Part shown: positions 44,343 to 54,319 of the stretch, in pieces
How positions within the stretch are numbered: the stretch's first letter is position 1
How the letters are laid out: every line of letters begins with the position of its first letter
DNA from: Gnetum montanum
Taxonomy: Eukaryota; Streptophyta; Gnetopsida; Gnetales; Gnetaceae
Length of the DNA stretch: 64,000 bases
Assembly: GCA_015680685.1 (NCBI GenBank)
Contig: MNCI01035189.1
Coordinates: 185,788 to 249,787 of the forward strand
Reading direction: 5' to 3'
Made by a program: the position numbers and the translations under genes
The notes under the pieces: generated by a model
Told to the model about the DNA's origin: nothing
Databases searched by the model: none
Seen by the model: only the letters and a program-made list of their open reading frames with translations

Positions 44343-47300
44343 TTATTGGTTTAGTAATTTTTTGATTTTTCTCATTTTAACGTTAGGAGTAGCGTTAACG
44401 GGTATGATTCTCTATTCAGCGTCTCCTTTGCTGATCACGTTGAATGGTAATTCAGCCCAAGGGACGTCTGATGGAATAGTTCTCGCATCGGTGCTTTCCG
44501 GCGCTTCTACACGTATTGTGGTTTCTGTGTCAGTTGTAGTTTCTAAGTGAGGCTGTATATGTACGACTTCAAGCCTAAGTATTTCTGTGTTGGGTAAATT
44601 TTCCTTTGTGTCTAAGAGATTATCGCCTACTGGTTGCATACATCTTTGTTATTCATTTGCATCATCTTGTTTAGGCTCTTCAAGCTTAACCTCTGAGCCT
44701 TGATCTGTGTCTGTATGTGATGAGATGGTAGGTGTAGCAGCCTCCCTGTGTATAATGATTTCGCCACCTTCATAAGGCAGGTGAATCTCTTGGTGTATGG
44801 GGGAAGAGACTGCTTTGAGTTGGGCTAACCAAGGCCTTCCCAATATTAAATTGAATCCTGGCATTTCATCGATGATCACAAAGTCGGCAGATGTGGGGAA
44901 TTGATCCCCTGCTATAAATTCTAAAGTCACGGTGCCTTTGACTATTACACTTGATCCACTGAACGACTTCAAACACGTGGTGGCGGTTGGTCTTATTAGC
45001 TCCGTAAGCCCTAAATTGTTCGACGATGGGATAAGGTACTACGTTTGTAGTAGCTCCATCGTCTACATGCACTCTATGTATCTTGAATTGATTTATTCGT
45101 ATCGTTATGAACATAGGTGCGGTTGTCACTTCTCCCGTTTTCTCATCCACTTTGATGTTGCCATTGTGGAAAGCTAATGGCTTAGGAGTTGATCCTTGAG
45201 GAAAATACATTATCGCATGAATTGAAGGTTCGTTTGGAGGTAAGTCTTCGCTTACTGGGATAGATGTTAACATATGCACTAGGGCTTCGCGATGGGTTTG
45301 AGATGTTAACACCAGGTCGTATAAGCTTAATGAAGTGTTTTTTTTAAGTGCCTACGTGACTTTTGTTAGAGCTGTTGCTAGATCTCTACTGTTGGGCATA
45401 TGTTTGTCGACGGTGATTTGGTCCATTGGGCCCAACAGTTTTATTTCATGCATAGTTGGTTTGTCATTTTTACTCGGAATCGTTGATTCGGGTGTATCAT
45501 GTTTTCTGAATGATTCACCCTCATAGCCTGTGTTTGGTTTATTGTTAGGTGATGTCATGGGTATTGCATTTAGCGAGGTAGGCTTGGGAGGTCCTAAGGC
45601 TAGTCGTTGACGCTCCTTCTCTAAGCGTTCGCGTGTAAGCCTGTCTGCCAAGCGTTCTCATGTGTGGTGTGGGGGTACAGTTGATTTTGAAACCTCAGGT
45701 TGGTTTGGAACCTGTACAACGTATGGAGTAGGGCGGGGTTGCGGTTGGGCGGTTGAATGCGATTGAGTGTTAGGATGGCTAGGCACCTTGATGACATAGG
45801 GAATTGGTTTATTCTGCATTTGTGGAGTGGAGGATTGGTGGTCATTAGGACATTGGGGTATCCTAACAACATATGGAGTTGGCCTAGGTGGAGGTTGTAC
45901 CTACGCAGTTGCGATCATAGGTGATACTCGAACTACGTAGGGAGCAGGCCGAATAGGAGGTATTTGTGTGTTTACAGTAGTAGTGGCAGGAGGTACGCGC
46001 ACCACGTATGGTTTTTCATGTGTTGGTGTGATAGAAGTTGCTACAGCGGGGGGTATTCGGATGACATAAGGTTTCTGTGGAGGGTATGATGGTTGAGGCT
46101 CAGATGTTTGTATAGTGGGAGGAATATGCACTATAAATGGTTTCTTAGGTACTTGCTGCTCATGATCAGATTTTACGGTGTTAATGCTAGGTATTTCCAG
46201 TTCGTTATCGAAATAGATGGTGTTAATTACATACGGTGCTTCTTTAGTATTTAGAGGATCCTTATATACGCCCATGGCCTAGTTTTGTGGTTGGACCAGG
46301 TTGGCTTCATCAAAAGTGATTTGACCTCTGTCGATCATCCATTGGATATCTTGTTTTAGGGTGAAACAATAATCAGTGCCATGCCCATTACGTTGATGAT
46401 AATCGCAAAAACGGTCCATTCTAAAGCCTTTTGGTACTGGGGGCTCTTCTGGCGTTGCCAAGCTTGGGTTCTGAACCAGTTGACAGAACCAATCATTCCT
46501 TTGGATTGCCGCGGGGGACAACTGTTTATGTTTCATCAATCCAACCTTCAAGAGTTGGTCGAACAACTGTGATGGTTTCATGGGCAACGATGTATATTGA
46601 GAGGGGTCCTTCCTCTCAAAGTTTCTCGTACGACCCGGTGTTGGGTTTTGTGATGCGGATGATTCGAGTGCCGTCGTAGGAGCAGGTTTAACGTAATTGG
46701 CAGGGGCAATAGGCGGTTTGCTTTGTTGTCCCACATTCACTTGTTTTGTTTCCGCTACTGCCGCTATAGTTGTTTTAACCTTTTCTTTATCTTTCTTACT
46801 GTGTTGATTCTTAAATGCTGAATATGCATGATCGTGGCTGTTTTGGGCTTGTTCTTGATCTATACAAACGCTTGACTCAGAGTGCGTGCATTGAGATAAT
46901 ATAGTTTCGATTTGACAAAATCGTTGACAGTCCCTTTTAGGATGGTGAGGAGATACGTCTCCAGGATCTGCTCGTGGAGCTCATTGAGAGCAGGACTCCA
47001 CCGTTGGATGAATTTTTGAACAGGTTCAAGGGGTGCTTGCTTGACCTGTATGAGGCAGTCAAGTGTTGCTTTAGGCTTCAATTTATACTTGAACCTGGTA
47101 ACAAATTGGTGTAGAAAATCTTCTAGAGAAGATATTGAGTTTCGTGGCAAGGCCTGATACCAATCGAGTGCTCTCCCCGCGAGGGACATGGGGAACACTC
47201 GTAGAATGGCATGTGGCCATGCCTGAAGTAGCATGTATTCTAGTCTAAAGGTTATGAGGTGAGCATTGGGGTCTGTCTCCCCGTTGTATTTAGTCAGCGT

Positions 47301-48484
47301 GGGTAAGGATACTTCCTTGGGTAATGTTAGAGGCAGAACCGAAGAGCTGATAGGGTCATCATGATAGAAGTCCACTACCTTCAGCTCTCTGTCGGGGGCT
47401 GTTTTGAGGTGCTTGACCTCGTCAGTTAGCTCCTGCATTACCTTTTTGGCATTAGCCCACTCTTGGACACTAGGTGAGATAGCAGGTTGGGGATGTTGTA
47501 CAGTATGCAGATTAGATTGTTGGATAGTGGGTTGGAAGGCAGAAATTTGTGTGGTTGGAGGTTACACTTGCGGAATATTTGTAGCGGGTGGTGCTAAGGG
47601 TGGCACGTTGTAGGCAAGGGGTTGCTGTTGTTGTTGTGGTTGTACTTGAGGGATGTTAGCTGGTAAGATTGTATGAGGCGGTATGTTATAGTGGGGGGGT
47701 TGATGCAATTGAGCACCAAGCGCTATCCATTGCCCGATCATGCTTTGTGCAGGAATCCCCTGAACTTGTTGGGTTACATTTGTAAAGGATGCTCCTTGGG
47801 TTGGGATCCGCGGTATGTAATGAGCGGATGTAGAAGCTGGTATTACATGCGGCATCCCGATCACTCAGGACGAGAAGGTTGCTCCTACATCATTTTGAGA
47901 AGGTTGTATTTGCAAGAATGGAGATATTGTTGCGACAAGGGAAATAGCAAGGGGAAGCGTGTTGAGTTGCACATCGGTTATAGGAGGAATATGGATAAGC
48001 GTGGATGATTCTTGTTGAGGTATTTGTGCTTGAGTGATTTTAAATGGTTGGAGGGATGTAACTTCCCCTGTGGCTGGATGAAACAACGGGTTTGCATAGG
48101 TCTGTGGACTAAGAGTATGGTATGAATATTCGTGCTCGGATTGGGCTACGAAGTCATCCTCCTCTTCCAATTGAGGATTTGCCAGAGACTGGTCTAGAGC
48201 CTAACTCCTTTGTAGGAGGTGTTGTGAGATGGGCTCAGAGTAGTGCTCTGGGAGAGGGATGATATCATACGAGGAAGGGATGAACTCATGCCCTCCCCTA
48301 TAGAAGAGTTCGTATTGTCTCTTAACCTCCATTTCGGTTTGGTCTACGGCTAGGCTAGCTTGTATTTTTATGCATATGAAATTGTATTGCTCCTGAGTTA
48401 TGATGTTAAATGATGGGTTCCTCCCTTGGTGCCCGCGATGTCTGTGACTGGCTTGGTTGTAGCATTGGAGTTCCTATTGTTCAT
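44343..48484 (-). pseudogene. gag-pro: gag-protease polyprotein of T3
   Basis: The ORF runs from ATG 48484 to TAA 44343-44345. Domain order is as in T2: N-terminal part, Pro/Gln-rich part (about 47860-47560) and gag core (47438-46860, with KYNGETDPNAHLITF and RALDWYQALPRN). A full zinc-knuckle-like site FCDYHQRNGHGTDYC is near 46400. PYVVRVPP-type repeats lie at 46100-45690, a protease with HVDDGATTNVVPY near 45050, and the tail is WAELPFNVISKGD. Breaks include stops near 48200 and 47862, a frame change near 46860, and stops near 46275, 45900, 45655 and 44649. It keeps the first zinc-site Cys that T2 has lost. Confidence 0.87.
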
Positions 48485-48539
48485 AATGAACGGTTGTGAA
48501 TACGACACGGTGGAAGGGATATGAAAGTGGTATACTTAG

Positions 48540-49075
48540 TACAGCGTACATCGTACAGCGTATACCCAGCAGCGTAGACAGAGTGTACAGCGTATACCCA
48601 GCAGCATAGACAGAGTCTACAGCGTAGAGTGTACAGCGTATACCTAGCAGCGTAGACAGAGTCTATAGCGTAGAGCATACAGCGTATACTCAACAGCATA
48701 GATAGAGTCTACAACGTACAGGGTACAGCATAAACTGGGCAGTGTAGACAGAGTCTACAGCGTACAACATACAGCGTATACTTAGCAACGTAGACAGAGT
48801 CTATAGCGTATAGCATACAGCGTATACTGGGTAACATAGATAGAGTCTGCAGCGTACAGGGTACAGCGTATACTGAGTAGCGTAGACAGAGTCTACAGCG
48901 TACAGCGTACAGTGTAAACTGGGCAGCGTAAACAGAGTCTACAGCGTACATCATACAGCGTATACTCAGCAGCGTAGATAGAGTCTATAGCATACAGGGT
49001 ACAACGTAAACTGGGCAACATAGACAGAGTCTACAGCATATAGGGTACAACGTATACTCAGCAGCGTAGATGCTG
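48540..49075 (-). repeat. minisatellite in the gag leader of T3
   Basis: About ten tandem copies of a unit near 46 bases, with some of 50-60, are built from TACAGCGTATACTCAGCAG, CGTAGACAGAGTCTACAGCG and TACAGGG. It fills most of the leader between PBS and gag start. The ORFs read through it on the - strand are repeat artefacts. Confidence 0.82.
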
Positions 49076-49190
49076 GGAATTCTGTAGAACTGGTGCCGAT
49101 CCAGGAATTTTAGAACTAGGTTTAATGTCGATGCGGTGTAAGTCTGGGAAGATCGGGGTATGAGAGCACAGTAAGTTTTAAGCAATTGCA

Positions 49191-49209
49191 GGCCCTCCTT
49201 CTAGCGCCA
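49191..49209 (-). promoter_or_regulatory. primer binding site (T3)
   Basis: On the - strand this reads TGGCGCTAGAAGGAGGGCC, identical to T2, with a five-base spacer to the LTR end at 49215. It sets the start of the element's internal region. Confidence 0.76.
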
Positions 49210-49214
49210 TTTTT

Positions 49215-50798
49215 TGTACTGTCTGAAATCGTCGGTCTTCGGCTGGAATGAAATAGAAACCAGGAGATCCCCGGACAAGCATAGAAGACCCTACCTTTGC
49301 TTGAGGGCAAGCTGGAATTAACAAAGGCAAAGTACCTTGAGTGGTTCACACGTGGATTAGGCAAGGATTTCCCCTAACGTACACTGATATACTGTACGCT
49401 GGGTTATACGTAAACAACGTAATTAATGTAAAACAGAGTGTAAACGTACAGGAACGTAAACAATAAGTATGCAATAATGAACAAAAAAAATATAACAAAT
49501 CTTAGTAAAATAAATGCGATATATTATTATGGAACTAAAGGTTACAATGCACCAGTCTAATGCAGTTGTGAATCTGTCACAAGGCAGACGAAAGGCTTCG
49601 GTGGATGTAGGCGGATGATTGTGTGCTGGTTCAAACTACGGGCACAATGTGAAGGCTGTATGCACAGCGTATGGGGTTAAGGTCCAGTGTACAGGTTCTT
49701 TGTTCATGTCTTTGGTTCTTTTTTTGTCTCTGTTTTGCTAAAAATTGCCCACCCCTGGTCTAGTGAAAAATTGGGGTTTTTATACAAGTTTAGACGTGAG
49801 ACTCGGGTTTGAGAGGGGATGATTGGCTACGGAGTGCTGGACTCTCAGGTCGAGTGACATGTGGCACGTTGACCGAGTGCAAAAGAATGAAATTTTACAA
49901 GTGTACAGCGTGCTGCATGCTAGTGTATACTGCTGTACCCCAGTGTACACACGCTGTACACCAGCGTATACACGCTGGACGTATGACCTTGGTGTATAGA
50001 CTTGATCAAAGCAAAAGAAGTCGTTCGGCCTTCAGATTGTAATTTGGATGCCATGAGGATGCTGCCTGTAGATGTTCAGCTTGGTTGACCTTGATCTAAC
50101 ATGATTCTGGAGAGCTTTGATTGGTATACGTTGTGCTACACGCTGGACATACACCTTGTACATGCTGGGCGTACATGTTGTACCTGTTGGGCGTATATGC
50201 TGGGCGTACACGCTGCATTTGTTGGGCGTATACGCTGGGCATGCAGGATGTACATGCTCAGCGTATGAACCCCAGAATGCGTGATGTCAACATCTGATGA
50301 TTGCTTTGTTCGTGTGAGTTGATGCTTTGCACAAAATCTTGTTCTAAAGTGCTGTTTCCATGCTGTCTTCGGGGGTTGCATGCTGGGCGTATACGTCAGT
50401 CATACGTGCTGTGCGTACATGTGAGGCGTGTATGCTGGGCGTATACGCTGGGCGTATATGCTGGACATATACATTGTGAATGTATGCTGGGGCATATACG
50501 CTGGACGTATAGGCTATGAATGTATGCTGGGGCGTATACGCCGAGAATGTATGCTGGGGTGTATACGCCGAGAATGCATACTTAGTGAGGATTAAGTATC
50601 TTGAACTCCGAAGTTGCCATGTTTGATAGTAGATGTCGTTGTGGTCATCTGCGGGTTCAAGGGAACTGCTCCTTGTTGAGTTTGACTCTACTTAAAGCTA
50701 TCTGTGGGGCCCTCAAGCTTTAATCATGCTAGGGAGTGTCATGACTCAGCTCGATTCTTGTTGGAGAAGTACTAAGCTCAAAATTTTATGGTGTTTCA
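49215..50798 (-). repeat. 5' LTR of T3
   Basis: This LTR is 1,584 bases, TG at 49215 and CA at 50798. In element sense U3 (50798 down to about 49800) holds GCGTATACGC-type palindromes at about 50580-49915, and TATAAAAA (- strand) is at 49777-49784. It lies next to the AATAT duplication at 50799-50803. Confidence 0.93.
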
Positions 50799-50803
50799 AA
50801 TAT

Positions 50804-51195
50804 AGTTCCCTTTTTCTAAGTAAACATGTTAATGAATTGGTGGCTGGGTATTTTTCAAACCAAGAAAAGACTCAAAGGATGAAAAGGGTGTGACTTCAAG
50901 GGGATTTGATGCATTAGTGTTGGCCATTCTCTTCGGTGCTTGAATGCTTTTTCTTGGGTTTTCTGCCATTCTGACATTGTTCAAACATCAGGAAGCTGAG
51001 TGAATAAAAATAAGTCTTTGCATGGTGTGGTTCTCATGCATAAACATAAAAAAAAGGGTGTGAGAATTCAAAGCACACCCCTTAGACATAATAAATCAAT
51101 ATGGGCTACAAGCGCTAGTTATGGCACTGGAAAGACATGTTACCCATGCCTGAAGGTTCCCTCTAACTTAGGCCCTTTCTCACTTCCTGCTTCTC
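50804..51195 (+). mobile_element. A1 3' region resumed after T3
   Basis: This aligns with 57830-58206 of A2, for example GTGTGACTTCAAGGGGA, TCTTTGCATGGTGTGGTT and ACATGTTACCCATGCnTGAA-like blocks. It is therefore the second half of the A1 3' region cut by T3. The match ends near 51195, exactly where a tRNA-like sequence starts. Confidence 0.72.
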
Positions 51196-51300
51196 CCCGA
51201 CCCCAATTGGTTAGAACATGTGGCTTTTAGTCAAGTCATAAGTTTGATTCCAAAGGATATTGTGAGGGATGTGCCACCTGGAGGCACAACAAAATATGCA
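51196..51300 (+). mobile_element. probable tRNA-derived SINE
   Basis: A pol III-type A box (TTGGTTAGAACATG, 51207-51220) and a B box (AAGTTTGATTCC, 51240-51251) lie about 33 bases apart, as in tRNA-related plant SINEs. The SINE head CCCCAATTGGTTAGAAC is typical. I cannot fix its 3' end or a target duplication. An isolated tRNA-like relic is the alternative. Confidence 0.45.
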
Positions 51301-52319
51301 TTCAAGAACTATACTATCAGGTAGAAACTAGCCGTGGTATTTTATCATCAAATCCTCTAGATACTTTAAGAGTTGTGTGTGAATTTGATGGATGTTTATC
51401 CATTTTAATGCATTTTACATAGGAAAGTAATGGTAAAAATTAAAGTTTCACATTTTTAGAAATGGCTAAAACTATGATATATCATTACCTAGTATAGTTA
51501 ATATATCCAGGCATTTCCATTTGATTATCATTTGCATAGGTTTGCTAGTCTATGTAGTCTACATATATTGTATTTATAGCCTATTAAGTTTTATATATAT
51601 CTCATGATGTATGTAATATTATGTTTTGATGTATGAAGCAACTAAATCATTTCTACTCTATTTGTATTACTACCAAGAAAGATTAATTAGAGTTTTATAA
51701 CAATGTACTTTTAGTAAGAAAAATTGTATCAATTTTGAAGTATTTGTATTGGTCCCAACAAAGATTGATTAGTTTTCTAAGCAAGAAGTGTTAAAAGGGC
51801 TCTTGGTTTGTAGGTTAAGAATGTGCCTAGCAAGTTTTAGGATAAATGACTAGTAGGCATTGGTACACATGAAATTCATACCTTACCTTAACATCATAAA
51901 TTGAATAAAGGCACCTAGATGATCATGATGATGAAACAATAGTGGACTAAGGGAGGTGGAGGTGTTGGACCTCCCGAAAAATGTATTATAGAGAAAAAAT
52001 TTAAGTGCAAGTATAGATAAGCATCAAAAAGAGGTCAAACTCTAGTAAAACATAAAAGGAATGGCCCACAAACTTTTGAAATTTCTATTTAGGTTTGCAT
52101 CACTATAATCAATCTTTAAAAAAAAAACCTTCCCTTTGGATAGGATGTGAATTTGAAGGGAAGTATTGCCCATCAACTATTTATCTTACCATGCAAACTA
52201 TAACTAAGCTATTTAACATTTTTACTTATTTTTTAACCTTTCATTGGTTTCTCCAAGAAAAATATTTAAAGTTTTGGTAATCTCACAGGTTTCTTGTGAA
52301 GTTATTGTGGTAGGAATTT
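51301..52319. other. AT-rich stretch with no recognised feature
   Basis: No ORF, repeat unit or terminal repeat could be supported. Base use is much more AT-rich than in the family T elements. It may be old element sequence; the 61-codon frame at 52095 looks like chance. Confidence 0.4.
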
Positions 52320-53010
52320 TTTTTCTTGATGTGGAATGATTTGAAGATGAAGAATACTAATGTCTCTTGGACTGAAGAGATAATGAAGGATTTAAAAGCT
52401 TTTGAGTTTGTTTTGCCTAATCATTTATCAATCTTTGTTAAAATAAATCACTTCTCGATATATATTTTTGTAGATTATTAGATTTATTCACCTAAATAAG
52501 GGTTTTACACCAGTAATTCAAGCTATTCGTAAATGCTATGAAATTAATGGTTTACATGTCTGCTATTTTTCGGATTTTTTGCTTGTCAAACTGGCCAATT
52601 CTAACATGTTTAAAAAATCCTTAAATCTCAAAGGTTTTATGGATCAATGAAATACTTTTATTGCTTGGGAATGAAAAGTGGATTTTGATCCCTATTCTCT
52701 TGATTATTCTAAAATTTCTTGTTGGATTGAATTAGAAAATATTCATCTTATTTTTTAAAATGTTGAAAGCAAGATTGTTGGAAGCATTGACACAGTCCTT
52801 AAACAAAATAAAAAAACATTACTAGATGATGTGCAGCACATACATTATTTTGTAGAGATTTTTTTATGACAGAGGAAGACAAAAATAAAACTCAATGGTG
52901 GTAATTAACATTTTTCTCAAAAAATTACATACTATAATTTGCGAGGATGTTACAACCATTGTTGTTATGAAGGCCATGTTATTAGACTCCATTATATTAT
53001 TAATAAAAAG
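52320..53010 (+). pseudogene. possible LINE ORF1 relic (DUF4283/zinc-knuckle type)
   Basis: In several broken frames one reads KAFEFVLPNHLSIFVKI, LLVKLANSNMFKKSLNL, a WEnKVDFDPYSLDYSKISC-like stretch and CWIELENIHL, then a Cys/His-rich CYNHCCYEGHVI near 52955. This order, a 'W.P.FDP....CWI.L' domain before a zinc knuckle, recalls plant L1-type LINE ORF1. Stops are frequent. The call rests on motif order only and could be wrong. Confidence 0.35.
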
Positions 53011-53231
53011 GTTTTTCATGAAGAAAAGAAACAACAATTTTCAAAAAAAGGCAAATAATGGTAATTTTAAGTAAGCACAAATGAAGTCTTCTTCAACAAG
53101 TTCTCAAACTTTTACTAATCCTATTAAATTTGAAGATGTAAATAAAATCTTGATATCTTTAAAAAATTCCTATTTAGAAAAAAAATTAGTAGACATTAGC
53201 AATGAAAGTGTTGATGTAAGTGGACTTCGCT

Positions 53232-53800
53232 TAACCATCATCATCATCGTTGTAGTCTTGTCCCAACAAAATGGGGTCAACTACATGAGTTATTTTTCAT
53301 CATTTTCCTATATGAAGAGATAGATCATTTTTTATCTACAGTTTTTGCAAATCATCTATGATCATTTTTCCCATGTCTTCTTTAGTCTTCATTTTGATGG
53401 CTTTTTGGGAATAGTGATATAGTAACTTTTTTTATGTGTTCATTGTTTGATCTTCTTTGCACATGTCCAAACCATCTAAGCCACCATTCTAGTAGCTTAT
53501 CTGAAATAGAAGCCACTCCAAGTCTTCATATAATGTTTGTATTATGTAGTTTATCTCCTATAGTAATATTTAACATCCATCGAAGCATTTGCATTTTGCT
53601 TAATAAAGGATCATCACCCAGAGCCATAGTGCTCATCTTACTAAATGAGTCCCAGGAGGATTGTAGTATTGATTTTAATTCATAAACTCCTAAGGTATCT
53701 CATTCTTTCTATACTTTGCCTATTGTTCTAAATGTTTTGTTATTAGACAATGCTTTTTCATCCATTAGTAACATTGATTGTGAGATAAATATTAAGCTTG
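53232..53800 (-). mobile_element. RTE-type LINE, 3' end relic
   Basis: On the - strand the frame contains LSKMQMLRWM, LGVASISDKLLEWW and RWFGHVQRRS, the C-terminal signature of plant RTE-type non-LTR reverse transcriptases. Near 53240-53275 the sequence TAGTCTTGTCCCAACAAAAT, a common 3'-end motif of these elements, adjoins a (CATCAT) run that reads as ATG repeats at the element tail. The 5' limit is uncertain. Several stops make it dead. Confidence 0.62.
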
Positions 53801-54289
53801 AAAAATTAAGGATGGGGTCCTCCTCCCCCATATCTCAATGTTAGTTTTATTATAGAATGTTTAGGGCCTTTTTGATAGGTCCTTATTGTACCCACTTTTT
53901 TAAAGATCTAGTAACTAAGACAAGTGTGGATTTGACATTATCACATCCACTTGGGCCATCAAAATATGCTCCAAATCATCATTCCTAATAGCATTTTGGG
54001 ATTCTATAAGCTTCCAGCATTTGGCCTTATCCATGCCCTGGAGGATAACATCAATTTTAGTAGTTCTAGAAATGTTTGAAGGTCTAAAATGATAAGTTTC
54101 ATCCACCTATCAACATCACCTACATTCCCAACATTAAAAACTCATGTCCTAGCTATAGTTTTGCCTCTATTAGGCCCCTCATGACTAGCCCACATCATCC
54201 CTAGTGCAATGAGCATCAATTTTAGTGACTTTGATAGCTTTTTGAAGGTTAAAGTTACATCTATCACCCAAGTGACACTAGATGATACT
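53801..54289. other. unassigned stretch before A2 pol
   Basis: A 63-codon - strand frame (54106-53915, MDETYHFRPSNISRTT) stands out weakly and I do not recognise it. Gag-protease of A2 would be expected here but its motifs (DLGSG, GWFYPTN) are absent, so the A2 5' part was probably deleted or replaced. Confidence 0.35.
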
Positions 54290-54319
54290 AGCATTAACAT
54301 TAGCATCACAGTAGCCACA

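Larger units (their letters stand above)
14417..50798 (-). mobile_element. T3: Tat-like LTR retrotransposon carrying T2 inside its pol
   Basis: This complete but nested copy is on the - strand: 5' LTR 49215-50798, PBS, leader, gag-protease, opposite-strand gene, pol and 3' LTR 14417-15932. AATAT at 14412-14416 and at 50799-50803 is the target duplication in A1. Removing T2 and one GGTGA copy leaves about 18.6 kb, very large for a Ty3/gypsy element. Across the first ~265 bases the two LTRs differ at about one base in ten by eye, nearly all transitions. All genes carry stops. Confidence 0.93.

Noticed and set aside
48481-49185. - strand ORFs of 66-81 codons (RCMLYAVDSVYAA-type)
   Set aside because: Translation of the leader minisatellite, not a gene.
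53081-53323. 80-codon + strand ORF
   Set aside because: It runs into the RTE LINE tail, which reads on the other strand; no domain.
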